From Paenibacillus elgii NBRC 100335 (GTDB taxonomy: Bacteria; Bacillota; Bacilli; Paenibacillales; NBRC-103111), in contig NZ_BIMB01000021.1 in NCBI RefSeq assembly GCF_004000865.1, forward strand, positions 51,316 through 115,315: a DNA stretch of 64,000 nt. Reading direction: 5' to 3'. The first letter of the stretch is position 1, and each line of letters begins with the position of its first letter. Position numbers and translations under genes: made by a program. The notes beneath the pieces are model-generated. The model was not told where the DNA came from. It saw only the letters and a list, made by a program, of their open reading frames with translations, and made no database searches. Positions 26,796-34,451 of this stretch are shown here, one piece after another.

Positions 26796-28334
26796 TCACG
26801 CACCGCCTTTCGTCGCCGGATCACGGCCGTCCTCAAGCGAGTCCCCGGACAAGCCCCTTTCCCCGGCACCGGTTTGCCCCGGCCCTGCGGTTCCGCCCGC
26901 TTCGTTCCCCGCTCCCGGCTCCGACGTAAACACAACGCGCTTGCGCGTCTCTGCGAACAGCTTGCCGGGATTGAGCAAGCCGTCCGGGTCGAACGCAAGC
27001 TTCAGCCGCTTCATCAGGCTGATGCCGGACGCGCCGACCTTCCATTCGAGATATGGCGCTTTCACATGCCCGACGCCGTGCTCCCCGGTGATCGTGCCTC
27101 CGAGCCGGATCGCCGCGTCGAAAATTTCCTCGAACGCCAGCTCCACCCGGTGGATCTCCTCCGCATCCCGCGCATCGGTCATCGCTGTCGGGTGCAGGTT
27201 GCCGTCGCCCGCATGGCCGAACGTGCAGATCCGCACGTTGTGCTTCGCCGCAATGCGCTGCACCTCCAGCACCATGTCGGCAATCTTCGAGCGCGGCACC
27301 GTCGCGTCCTCAAGAATGGTTGTCGGTCGTAGCCGGGAGAGCGCCGCCAACGCGCTGCGCCGCGCTTCCATCACTTTGGCCCCTTCCTCCGGCGTCGCGG
27401 CCACCTTCACCTGAATCGCCCCTTCGCGGCGGCAAATCACCTCGATCAGCTCCAGGTCCTTCTCCACCTGCGCCTCGTCGCCGTCCTGCTCGATCGCCAA
27501 TATCGCTTGCGCATCGACCGGAAGGCCGATTTTGGCGAACGCCTCCACCACCTCGATCGTCGCCTGGTCCATAAACTCAAGCGTACAGGGCGTAATCCGG
27601 TTCGCGATAATCTGCGACACCGTCCGCGCCGCCGCAGGCAAATCGGCGAACACCGCGATCATCGCCCGCCGGTACGCCGGCTTCGGCACAAGCTTGACCG
27701 TCGCTTCCGTCAGAATCGCCAGCGTGCCCCCGGACCCTACGAGCAGTCGCGTCAAGTCGTAGCCCGCGACATCCTTCACCAGCTTGCCGCCCGTCCGCAG
27801 CACCTCGCCGTTCGCCAGCACCGCCTCAAGTCCGATGACGTAGTCCTTGGTCGTGCCGTACTTGAGCCCGCGCAGCCCGCCTGCGCCCAGGGCAATGTTG
27901 CCGCCCATCGTGCAGATAATCATGCTGCTCGGGTCCGGCGGATAAAACAGTCCCGTTTCCTCAACAGCCGTATGAAAGCGCTTAGTATTCAAGCCCGTCT
28001 GGAACGTTGCCGTCAGGTTGTCCTGATCGATCTCCAGCAGCCGGTTCATCCGCGTCATGACCATAATCAGCCCTCCGTGCAGCGGCACGACGCCCGCGCA
28101 CAGATTGCTGCCCGCCCCGCGCGTGACCACTGGGATCCGGTGCTGGGCGCAGACGCGCATCACCGCCGCCACTTCTTCCGTCGAAGCGGGAAAAATAACG
28201 CCGTCCGGCATCGATTGATACAGCGGCGTCGCATCGTAGCTGTACGAAACGAGCGTTTCGGTATCGTCGCGAAACCAGACGTCCCCGACAATGCTTCTTA
28301 ATTGTTGACAAACCGTTGCAGCCAGCAAAGCCAC
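26796..28334 (-). CDS. glcD: FAD-linked glycolate/lactate oxidase subunit
   Basis: This 512-residue flavoprotein belongs to the vanillyl-alcohol-oxidase superfamily. FAD-binding motifs are VVTRGAGSNLCAGVVP at about 71-86 and GAGGLRGLKYGTTKDYVIGLEAVL at about 151-174. The C-terminal catalytic region contains FGHAGDGNLHPT and GTITGEHGVGHVKAPYLEWK, and the usual end LFDPDGLLNPGKLF-type stretch. About 40 extra residues, Gly/Ala/Glu-rich (GNEAGGTAGPGQTG), follow the normal end. It oxidises 2-hydroxyacids such as glycolate or D-lactate. The operator-like palindrome at 28361-28387 lies just upstream. Confidence 0.93.
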   Translation of the reverse strand: MALLAATVCQQLRSIVGDVWFRDDTETLVSYSYDATPLYQSMPDGVIFPASTEEVAAVMRVCAQHRIPVVTRGAGSNLCAGVVPLHGGLIMVMTRMNRLLEIDQDNLTATFQTGLNTKRFHTAVEETGLFYPPDPSSMIICTMGGNIALGAGGLRGLKYGTTKDYVIGLEAVLANGEVLRTGGKLVKDVAGYDLTRLLVGSGGTLAILTEATVKLVPKPAYRRAMIAVFADLPAAARTVSQIIANRITPCTLEFMDQATIEVVEAFAKIGLPVDAQAILAIEQDGDEAQVEKDLELIEVICRREGAIQVKVAATPEEGAKVMEARRSALAALSRLRPTTILEDATVPRSKIADMVLEVQRIAAKHNVRICTFGHAGDGNLHPTAMTDARDAEEIHRVELAFEEIFDAAIRLGGTITGEHGVGHVKAPYLEWKVGASGISLMKRLKLAFDPDGLLNPGKLFAETRKRVVFTSEPGAGNEAGGTAGPGQTGAGERGLSGDSLEDGRDPATKGGA

Positions 28335-28360
28335 ATTGTTCCCCCCCGTATGCCCTAAAT

Positions 28361-28387
28361 TAATCAGGTCATCTGATGACTTAATTA
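28361..28387. promoter_or_regulatory. Candidate FCD/GntR operator at glcD
   Basis: GTCATC-T-GATGAC is a perfect core extended by TTAAT/ATTAA flanks into an imperfect palindrome of about 27 bases. It lies 30-50 bases before the glcD start. GntR-family regulators of 2-hydroxyacid operons bind sites of this size; the regulator gene at 28937 is the obvious candidate. Confidence 0.55.
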
Positions 28388-28547
28388 TAAAAGGACCCGG
28401 CTTCCCCCGTCAATGCTTCAGTGTCCCTGCCCCGCAAGGCGACATGATTCGCCCAGGCAAACATGGTACAATAAGGGAAATCCGCACGCGGCCGCAGTGT
28501 GTTTAACGCCGCATGATTTTGATTGCGTTTCGACTGGAGGGAATGCC

Positions 28548-28940
28548 ATGGATTTTTTTTCAACACCAAGGGGTCCTCTCGACGGGCCTCCGCCCTTCTT
28601 CATTTTCTTCTTTGTGCTTATTCTGGTTCTGATCGTAGGTGCCGTCTTGTACGGGATTTTCTCTTCCGTCTCCGTCTGGTCCGCCAACAATGCGTCCGAA
28701 CGTCTTAGCGTTCCCGGCCGGGTGGTCGCCAAACGCACGCAGGTGTCGGGCGGGTCCGGAGATTCGAGCGCGTTTACGAAATATTTCGTGACCTTCGAAT
28801 TCGAGGACGGCGGACGGGTTGAGCTTCCTTTGAAAGGCCCCCAATATGGACTGCTGGTTGAAGGGGACTTCGGCGAGCTGACATATCAGGGCACCCGCTT
28901 CATTGATTTTGTCCGCATGAGAAAGGAAGAGCATTCATGA
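28548..28940 (+). CDS. DUF2500 membrane protein
   Basis: The start is ATG 28548 behind GGAGGGA, giving 130 residues. One membrane segment at about 17-40 (FFIFFFVLILVLIVGAVLYGIF) is followed by a small beta domain on the other side (VPGRVVAKRTQVSGG, TKYFVTFEFEDGGRVELPL, GDFGELTYQGTRFIDFVR), which is the DUF2500 pattern. The function is unknown. Its stop overlaps the start of the GntR gene by four bases (ATGA), so the two are translated together. Confidence 0.85.
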   Translation: MDFFSTPRGPLDGPPPFFIFFFVLILVLIVGAVLYGIFSSVSVWSANNASERLSVPGRVVAKRTQVSGGSGDSSAFTKYFVTFEFEDGGRVELPLKGPQYGLLVEGDFGELTYQGTRFIDFVRMRKEEHS

Positions 28941-29623
28941 TCCGCAAAGGCTATGAAATCGTCGCCGACGCCCTTCGCGAGCAGATCGAGCAGGGCGTCT
29001 GGCCGGTCGGGTCCCGGATCGACTCGGTCGAGCAGCTCGCCGTGAAGTTCGGCGTCGGCCGCTCCACAATCCGGGAAGCGCTCATGGCGCTGAAAGCGCA
29101 CGGCTGGGTGGACGTCCGCCACGGCGGCGGAACGTTCGTACTCCGCAATAGCGGCGCGCTTCAGATCGAAGCGCCCGAGATCGGTAACGTGGAGCAGCTC
29201 CGGCAATGGCTTGAGCTGCGCTTCATTCTGGAAACCGAAGGGGCGGCACTAGCCGCGGCGCGCCGCGGCAACGGGCATCTGAGCGAACTGGACGGAATCC
29301 TCGCCGAGATGGCTTCCCTGACCGACGAGGACAAGCTGGAGCAGTGCGACATCCGGTTTCACCTGAAGCTGGCCGGAGCATCCGGCAACGAGCTGCTCGT
29401 ACGCACGCTGGAGACGCTGTTCCTGACCATGGGTCCGGCGATGCGGGAGAGCCGCCGGCTGTGGCTGTTCGCGGAGCAGAGCCAGACGACCCGGCTCTCC
29501 GAAGAGCACCGGGCCATCGTCGACGCGGTCCGGCTGCAGGACGCTGCCCTTGCCCGGGAACGCGTCGCCTCCCACTTGCGCAAGGTGGAGCAGATGCTCC
29601 GCCGTTTAACCTACGAAGCCTGA
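28937..29623 (+). CDS. FCD-domain GntR regulator, probable glycolate-operon regulator
   Basis: This 228-residue protein has a winged helix at 1-70 (GYEIVADALREQIEQGVWPVG, then QLAVKFGVGRSTIREALMALKAHG and VDVRHGGGTFV). The C-terminal all-helical FCD domain (ELRFILETEGAALAA, DIRFHLKLAGASGNELL, EHRAIVDAV, ALARERVASHLRKVEQML) holds the Asp/His residues that bind metal and acid ligands. FCD regulators of the LldR/GlcC kind sense hydroxyacids. Its place beside glcDF, divergent across 213 bases plus the DUF2500 gene, supports control of that operon. The assignment to glycolate is inferred. Confidence 0.88.
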   Translation: MIRKGYEIVADALREQIEQGVWPVGSRIDSVEQLAVKFGVGRSTIREALMALKAHGWVDVRHGGGTFVLRNSGALQIEAPEIGNVEQLRQWLELRFILETEGAALAAARRGNGHLSELDGILAEMASLTDEDKLEQCDIRFHLKLAGASGNELLVRTLETLFLTMGPAMRESRRLWLFAEQSQTTRLSEEHRAIVDAVRLQDAALARERVASHLRKVEQMLRRLTYEA

Positions 29624-29646
29624 TGGCATACGGCCGTGTGCATATG

Positions 29647-29685
29647 AAAAAGCCCGCCGGCACTTCAATATTCCGACGGGCTTTC
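29647..29685. terminator. Bidirectional terminator
   Basis: AAAGCCCGCCGG and CCGACGGGCTTT form a hairpin between the convergent GntR and DUF2325 genes. Confidence 0.8.
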
Positions 29686-29690
29686 CTCGT

Positions 29691-30014
29691 TTAATGAGCG
29701 GTTCCTCCGCCCTTTTTCAACCATTCGCAGCCGTCCGCGCAGGAGCAGAGCGCCTTCTGCACCGAGCACCACGAACGCTTCGCATAATAAATCGGCACTT
29801 CCTGTTCCTTCGCTTGCTGCTTGATGGCTTTGGTCAGATTATGATTGACGTAATCCGTCAGCACAAGCACCGCGTCTACCTTTTCCGGAATCCCCTTCTT
29901 CACCATTTGGCATTTGCGTCCGGACATATGCATCACTTCGTCAAAACCGATATTCGCCAGATGATCGGGCATATTGCCCAAATGATCCGCTCCTACGACC
30001 AAAATCGACGGCAT
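29691..30014 (-). CDS. DUF2325 protein
   Basis: This 107-residue protein opens MPSILVVGADHLGNMPDHLANIGFDEVMHMSGRK, the DUF2325 start. It has the later VDAVLVLTDYVNHNLTKAIKQQAKEQEVPIYYAKRSW. The fold is Rossmann-like. The C-terminus adds a Cys-rich stretch (CSVQKALCSCADGCEW), which may bind a metal. Proteins of this domain are common in Bacillales with no known activity. It stands alone on the minus strand. Confidence 0.87.
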   Translation of the reverse strand: MPSILVVGADHLGNMPDHLANIGFDEVMHMSGRKCQMVKKGIPEKVDAVLVLTDYVNHNLTKAIKQQAKEQEVPIYYAKRSWCSVQKALCSCADGCEWLKKGGGTAH

Positions 30015-30101
30015 GTTTCGAGCCTCCTTTTCGTTAACGGGCTGTCTCCTGAGAGAGCCTTCCGTGCATGTATTTTTATCGTGTGTGCCTTCGATTCTTC
30101 G

Positions 30102-30920
30102 TTATTTCGCGTCCGCGAGCAGCTTGAGCTTCCGTTCCTCGCGCTCGGCACTGCTCATCCGCGGACAGGTATAGCAATATCCATGGCTGGTATCCGTCTT
30201 GTAAGCGAGACAGCAGCTGACTTTCATCCGCAGTTGCTCTCCGGGATTCCGCGGGTCGTCGACATAGCGGAACTTCACATTGAGCGGATGCCGCGGCCGG
30301 CCGAAGACGTCCGGCGGCAAGTCTGACAACAGCGCCTGAAAGTCCTCCGTCAGCTTGGCCCGAAGCTCTTCGCTATCGGCCTTCGCAAGAGCCGCTTCAT
30401 GCGCATAGTGCATCCGTGTCGCGATTTGTCCCCACAGCTGCCCCGCATCGAGCCCTGCCGCTTGCGCCAGTGCTGCGAGCAGCGGCCGAAGGGTCTCTCC
30501 ATACAAGGCGGAGAGCACTTGACGCCTCCACTCGGCCCGGTCCCCCTCAGGCACCGACAACGTTCTGGCATCATGCAGCCGGAACCCGAACATCGGGCGC
30601 TCTTCCTTCAGATACAAATTCACCGTCAGATTGCCCGGCGAAAAATCGAACGCCGCATCATACCGGCCGATCATATACTGCTGCGCCGCGCACAGCATGC
30701 TGAGCCAACTGCTAAAGTAAGTGGCCGGCGCTTGCCCATCCAACGCGCGGATATGCTTGCCATACTTCACCAGAAGCATGTCCGCATGCCGCCGTTCGAA
30801 CAGCTGCGACAGCTTGACCGACAACTCCCCCTCGTCGGGAAGCTTCCGTATGAAAAAAAACTGCGTCTCCAGCTCACTGAGACCTTGCTCCGCCAGCGCT
30901 TCATTCCTTGCCTGCTCCAT
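30102..30920 (-). CDS. FhuF-like siderophore-iron reductase
   Basis: The start is ATG 30920 with GGGAGAG ahead, giving 272 residues. The middle holds FFIRKLPDEGELSVKL and YMIGRYDAAFDFSPGNLTVNLYLKEER, in the style of the IucA/IucC C-terminal and FhuF domains. The C-terminus carries CCLAYKTDTSHGYCYTCP, a C-C-x10-C-x2-C motif that in FhuF proteins binds a [2Fe-2S] cluster and reduces ferric siderophores inside the cell. It overlaps a short upstream gene by 20 bases, and both sit downstream of a Fur-boxed promoter. Iron regulation is thus well supported; the siderophore is not known. Confidence 0.85.
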   Translation of the reverse strand: MEQARNEALAEQGLSELETQFFFIRKLPDEGELSVKLSQLFERRHADMLLVKYGKHIRALDGQAPATYFSSWLSMLCAAQQYMIGRYDAAFDFSPGNLTVNLYLKEERPMFGFRLHDARTLSVPEGDRAEWRRQVLSALYGETLRPLLAALAQAAGLDAGQLWGQIATRMHYAHEAALAKADSEELRAKLTEDFQALLSDLPPDVFGRPRHPLNVKFRYVDDPRNPGEQLRMKVSCCLAYKTDTSHGYCYTCPRMSSAEREERKLKLLADAK

Positions 30921-31140
30921 GCCGCTCTCCCTTCCCGTTCCGGTTATTGCGCTCCGGCGCTCTTTCGATGCTCTCCTGAGCTTCTTCCTCTTGGAACACT
31001 TGACCCGATATCCTCTGTATGTATGAACCGTACCGGCGCTCTTCCGGCTGCGTCTGTAGTCTGACGGGAATCGAACGGTCCGCAATGCTGCCTGCCCGGC
31101 TAAGGTTTCTTTGCCTGATCAGCTCATACAGCAAACCCAC
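30901..31140 (-). CDS. Short hypothetical gene under Fur-type promoter
   Basis: This is a 79-residue frame with a GTG start at 31140 and GAGGAGG eight bases before, an excellent ribosome site. It begins MGLLYELIRQRNLSRAG and becomes very charged (FQEEEAQESIERAPERNNRN). No family is recognised and no membrane segment or metal motif is visible. It is the first frame after the Fur-box promoter and overlaps the FhuF-like start by 20 bases, so it may be a real small protein or a coupling leader. The evidence is the ribosome site and position, not similarity. Confidence 0.5.
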   Translation of the reverse strand: MGLLYELIRQRNLSRAGSIADRSIPVRLQTQPEERRYGSYIQRISGQVFQEEEAQESIERAPERNNRNGKGERHGAGKE

Positions 31141-31163
31141 GGACGGCTCCTCCTCTTATTGTA

Positions 31164-31225
31164 TGATAATGATTCTCAATAACATGTATATCACAAATGA
31201 TAATGGTTATCATTATCGTTGTCAA
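31164..31225 (-). promoter_or_regulatory. Fur-box promoter for the FhuF-like operon
   Basis: On the minus strand TTGACA (31220-31225) and TATCAT (31197-31202) are 17 bases apart, a near-consensus sigma-A promoter. The spacer and -10 are filled by GATAATGGTTATCATTATC, a classic Fur box (31198-31216). A second one, TGATAATGATTCTCAATA, follows at 31164-31181. Two sites on one promoter suggest tight repression by iron. Confidence 0.88.
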
Positions 31226-31420
31226 TGGGTTGCCCCTTTTCTCCTAATGCAGGCGACCAAGCGGCCTATGACGCCGTGAACGGCTGGAACCCTTCAGGCG
31301 AAGCGCGTACTATTTCAATCCAGCTACGGCCACCTCGCAGTGGATCTGGTCCAGGCCGCAAATTAAACAAATCGGCGGCCATATTTATTTTTTGCAAATG
31401 AGATCGCGGCTTCCTATTGA

Positions 31421-31449
31421 AAAGAGCCGGGCCCCACAGGTACCCGGCT
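31421..31449 (-). terminator. Terminator of yjcZ-like gene
   Basis: AGCCGGG and CCCGGCT form a stem with an 11-base loop and then CTTTTCA on the minus strand. The 31226-31420 stretch holds nothing that I can support as a gene. Confidence 0.65.
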
Positions 31450-31473
31450 TGCCGTTGCTTCCACTTATAAAGC

Positions 31474-31566
31474 TTAGAAGAACAATACGCTGCAACTGAC
31501 AATCACGAGCAGAATGAACAGAACCAGGATGACGCCTGTCGATGTAAAACCGCCGAAACCACCCAC
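31474..31566 (-). CDS. YjcZ-family sporulation miniprotein (30 aa)
   Basis: The start is GTG 31566 with AAGGAG nine bases before. The 30-residue product, MGGFGGFTSTGVILVLFILL then VIVSCSVLFF, has the YjcZ-family layout: a short Gly/Phe-rich head and one hydrophobic helix (about residues 11-30). Such tiny membrane proteins are frequent in spore formers and are often made during sporulation. It is too short for most gene finders. It has its own terminator. The Cys in the helix is a small departure from the usual Thr/Arg. Confidence 0.85.
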   Translation of the reverse strand: MGGFGGFTSTGVILVLFILLVIVSCSVLFF

Positions 31567-31884
31567 AATGATCACTCCTTCGACAAAATTGAATATCCGC
31601 CATTCTTCCCATGTCGAATATTCGCAATATTAATGTATTCGGAAGATGAATAACCGGTATGGACGAGTGAGGGGGGAGCATGGATTCAGACGACCCATTC
31701 TGTTGGTCTGAGCCATGGAAGCGCCCCGGCGATAGTGTTCATTCCGCATCCGCCGCGCAGCGGAAGCCGATATTTGATATACATCACAAGGTTGCAACTC
31801 TAAAATGCGAAGGAAATCTGGGAGCACGCCCCGAAATGCCGGCAAAACAAAGCCGAAGCGACAGAATGATGCATTTTTCGACAG

Positions 31885-31927
31885 TGTGATTTTTTTCACA
31901 TCACTTTTCTCTCGGACATGCTATAGT
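31885..31927 (+). promoter_or_regulatory. Fnr/Crp-like site at -41.5 of a promoter
   Basis: TGTGA-TTTTTT-TCACA is a perfect 16-base palindrome at 31885-31900. A -10 box TATAGT lies at 31922-31927 with no good -35. If transcription starts near 31934, the site centre is at about -41.5, the class II activator position used by Bacillus Fnr. Confidence 0.6.
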
Positions 31928-31976
31928 AAAGGCGTAGGGAGGAAGCAAATCCCGACATCAACCAAAGGAAAGGAAC

Positions 31977-32078
31977 ATGCGATATGAACACCGTGCTTCG
32001 TTCCCGCTCCGGCCGACGATCACTGCTATAGCAGCTAAACTTGCCTTAAAAAAAGTCTCTTACCTTATTGAAAGGTAA
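31977..32078 (+). CDS. Candidate short ORF in DoxX leader
   Basis: Two overlapping frames follow AAAGGAAAGGAA: ATG 31977 (33 residues, starting MRYEHRASF) and ATG 31984 (15 residues, MNTVLRSRSGRRSLL). Both have plausible ribosome sites. A CTTACCTT/AAGGTAAG hairpin lies at 32059-32079. Neither product is recognised; translation is uncertain. Confidence 0.25.
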   Translation: MRYEHRASFPLRPTITAIAAKLALKKVSYLIER

Positions 32079-32096
32079 GCGAACGATTTTTCTTAC

Positions 32097-32126
32097 GAGA
32101 ATTTGTGAATTTTTTCACGATATCTC
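32097..32126. promoter_or_regulatory. Second Fnr/Rex-like palindrome before doxX
   Basis: TTGTGAA-TTTT-TTCACGA (32103-32120) is one base off the Rex-box form and also fits TGTGA-N6-TCACR. GAGA at 32097 and TCTC at 32123 extend the symmetry. The rest of 32127-32294 shows no gene. Confidence 0.5.
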
Positions 32127-32294
32127 GCTGGAAAATCAAATGGATTCGATGAACCGTCTAATCCTGTAAGTTTAAATGGATATTATCCCTTAATGATGGT
32201 AATTTATCCCTCTTCATCTCTTTAGTGTTGTGCAATAATGAATGGCAAGTGTCACTATTTGGACACAATTTGATACCCAAAGGGAGCGATTATA

Positions 32295-32843
32295 ATGATT
32301 ATGAAATGGTTAAGAGAAAACGTGTATGCTGCCGGCTTGCTGCTCATATTACGCGTGTACGTCGGATGGACGTGGCTTACGGCCGGGTTCCACAAACTTA
32401 CCGGCGGGTTCGACGCCACCGGGTTCCTGAAGGGCGCCATTGCCAAACCGCCAATGGACAAGGCCACAAACGAATTGATTTACCCAACCTTCAATGCATT
32501 TATCGAAAATTTTGCTTTGCCTAACGCGAAGCTGATCAACATCATGATCCCGCTCGGCGAGTTTCTCGTCGGTCTCGGCTTAATTCTCGGGACACTCGCG
32601 ACGGCAGCCGCCTTCTTCGGATTAGTGATGAACTTCATGTTCCTGTTCGCCGGAACCGTAAGCACGAACCCTTGGATGGTCCTCCTCGGCTTCGTTCTCT
32701 TGGCCGCAGGAGCCAACACCGGCAAATTCGGTGGCGACTACTACGTACTGCCTTACCTCCGCAAAATGTTCCGTAACAAAGGCGGAGACGGCCATGATCC
32801 TAACAAAACCGCCGGCGGCACCCGTGCCCCGATGGGAGTATAA
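32295..32843 (+). CDS. DoxX-family membrane protein
   Basis: This 182-residue membrane protein starts at ATG 32295 behind AAAGGGAG. It has four membrane segments: about 10-27 (YAAGLLLILRVYVGWTWL), 79-99 (INIMIPLGEFLVGLGLILGTL), 101-122 and 126-146. The arginine in the first helix, RVYVGWTWLTAGFHKLTGGF, is a DoxX hallmark. DoxX proteins are linked to thiosulfate:quinone oxidoreductase subunits, to catechol-type redox partners, and to oxidative stress responses. An insert between helix 1 and 2 (about 35-75) faces outward. The promoter carries redox-type palindromes, which fits. Confidence 0.88.
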   Translation: MIMKWLRENVYAAGLLLILRVYVGWTWLTAGFHKLTGGFDATGFLKGAIAKPPMDKATNELIYPTFNAFIENFALPNAKLINIMIPLGEFLVGLGLILGTLATAAAFFGLVMNFMFLFAGTVSTNPWMVLLGFVLLAAGANTGKFGGDYYVLPYLRKMFRNKGGDGHDPNKTAGGTRAPMGV

Positions 32844-32857
32844 AGCAAGCATACGAC

Positions 32858-32893
32858 AAGAAGACCACGGATCGATTCCGTGGTCTTACTTTT
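32858..32893. terminator. Bidirectional terminator doxX / modB
   Basis: AAGACCACGGA and TCCGTGGTCTT form a perfect stem followed by a T8 run. It overlaps the end of modB. Confidence 0.9.
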
Positions 32894-33551
32894 TTTTATT
32901 CACAATCAGCATCATCATAAACGAAATGACGATGATCGAGCCGGTCCACCACCAGGCGAGCGTCATGCGGCCGGATTCCACCGCCATGTAGATGGCGGTC
33001 GGAACGGTCTGCGTCTTCCCCGGGATGTTCCCGGCGATCATTAGCGTCGCCCCGAATTCGCCAAGCGCCCGGGCGAAGCCCAAAATGTAAGCCGTAGCGA
33101 GGGAACGCCAGGCCAGCGGCAGCGTAATGTAGCGGAGCACCTGCCACTCGCCCGCGCCCGCGGAGCGCGCAGCGTCCTCCAGGCTGCGGTCGACCGAAGC
33201 GAAGCCGACCTTCATCGTTTGGTATACGAGCGGGAAGGCGACCACGACGGCAGCGATGACGGCGGCCCACCACGTGAAGATGAGCGGAGCCGCGAACCAC
33301 TCCTCGATCCAGCGGCCGAACCAGCTCTTCTTGCCGAGAAGCACCAGCAGGATGAAGCCGATTACGGTCGGAGGAAGCACCAGCGGCAGCATCAGCGCGG
33401 TTTCCAGCAGCGTTTTGCCCCGAAACATGCGGCGGGACAAGCCCCATGCCGCAGCGATCCCGAGGACGAACACCAGCGCGCTAGCAACCAGCGATACTTT
33501 GACCGACAGCAAGACCGGCGACAGAAATGCGTTCCAATCGATGCCAGGCAT
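32886..33551 (-). CDS. modB: Molybdate ABC transporter permease
   Basis: This 221-residue permease has five or six membrane segments and the ATPase-docking loop LEDAARSAGAGEWQVLRYITLPLAW. Its start MPGIDWNAFLSPVLLSVKVSLVASALVF is typical of ModB. It begins 5 bases after the stop of the binding-protein gene. No modC ATPase gene is in the window, as in the yvgL-yvgM pair of Bacillus subtilis, so an ATPase encoded elsewhere must serve it. Confidence 0.93.
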   Translation of the reverse strand: MPGIDWNAFLSPVLLSVKVSLVASALVFVLGIAAAWGLSRRMFRGKTLLETALMLPLVLPPTVIGFILLVLLGKKSWFGRWIEEWFAAPLIFTWWAAVIAAVVVAFPLVYQTMKVGFASVDRSLEDAARSAGAGEWQVLRYITLPLAWRSLATAYILGFARALGEFGATLMIAGNIPGKTQTVPTAIYMAVESGRMTLAWWWTGSIIVISFMMMLIVNKKK

Positions 33552-33556
33552 ACCGG

Positions 33557-34402
33557 CTACTTCCCGGCAGGAACGGTGAAGCCGTACTTCGCGAACACGT
33601 CCGTTGCCTCTTTACTCTGCAGGTACGTGTAGAAGGCTTCGGCTTCTTTGGTGTGCTTTGTCGCTTTGACGATACCAGCCGGATATTCGACCGGCTTGTA
33701 GGTTTTCGGATCGACGTTGAAAGCGATCTTCACTTTCTTGGACGTGAGCGCATCCGTCTTGTAGACGAAGCCCGCTTCCGCGTTGCCCGATTCGACGTAG
33801 GTCAGCACCTGCCGCACGTCTTTCGCCATGACGAGCTTCGGCTGCAAAGCATCCCACTGTTTCGCGTTCGTCAGCGCTTCCTTGGCATAGCCGCCCGCCG
33901 GTACGGATTCCGGCTCTCCGATGGCGACGTGCTTCACTTCCGGCTTCGCCAAATCGACCACCGTGCCGACCTGCGCTTGGCCGCCTTCCGGTACGACGAC
34001 GACCAGTTCGTTGACGAGCAGGTTTTTCTGCTGCGCCGCATCGACAAGCTGCTTGTCCACTAGCGCCTTCATATTTTTGGCGGCGGCAGACAGGAACACG
34101 TCGGCGGGAGCACCCTGCTCAATCTGCTGCTGCAGCGCGCCGGAGGCTCCGAAGTTGAAGTTCAGCTTGATGCCCGCGTTCTTGCTTTCGTAAGCGGTTT
34201 GGATTTCCTTGAGCGCGTCGGTCAAGCTCGCCGCGGCGGAGATGGTCAGCTCCACCTTTTCAGCGGGGGCGGCCTGTTTGGTTTCTTGGCCGGCTTTCGG
34301 CGCGTCCGCCGGGGTCGGCTTCGCTTCGCCACATCCGGTAAGCCCGATGGCTAGAGATAAAGCAAGCAGCAGGAATAAACAAGAAGCAGCGATTTTGCGC
34401 AA
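33557..34402 (-). CDS. modA: Molybdate-binding lipoprotein
   Basis: This 281-residue binding protein has a lipoprotein signal peptide with lipobox IGLTGC (Cys at about 24), then an Ala/Pro/Lys linker. The mature domain begins VELTISAAASLTDALKEIQTAYE, the ModA signature in which Ser residues bind the oxyanion. Further motifs are NFGASGALQQQIEQGAPADVFLSAA, and IGEPESVPAGGYAKEAL. It captures molybdate or tungstate for ModB. It is first in the two-gene operon, with an operator-like palindrome just upstream. Confidence 0.93.
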   Translation of the reverse strand: MRKIAASCLFLLLALSLAIGLTGCGEAKPTPADAPKAGQETKQAAPAEKVELTISAAASLTDALKEIQTAYESKNAGIKLNFNFGASGALQQQIEQGAPADVFLSAAAKNMKALVDKQLVDAAQQKNLLVNELVVVVPEGGQAQVGTVVDLAKPEVKHVAIGEPESVPAGGYAKEALTNAKQWDALQPKLVMAKDVRQVLTYVESGNAEAGFVYKTDALTSKKVKIAFNVDPKTYKPVEYPAGIVKATKHTKEAEAFYTYLQSKEATDVFAKYGFTVPAGK

Positions 34403-34429
34403 AACGTCCTCTCTCCTATCTATTTAATT

Positions 34430-34451
34430 ATGTTTAGATATAACTAGACAT
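34430..34451. promoter_or_regulatory. Candidate molybdate-regulator operator
   Basis: ATGTTTAG-ATATAA-CTAGACAT is a 22-base palindrome with one mismatch, in the 199 bases between divergent modA and the YvgK-like gene. It is the likely site of that regulator. Confidence 0.55.

Noticed and set aside
31219..31401. 60-residue plus-strand frame right of the Fur boxes
   Set aside because: There is no ribosome site, its start is inside the -35 region of the minus-strand promoter, and composition does not look coding.
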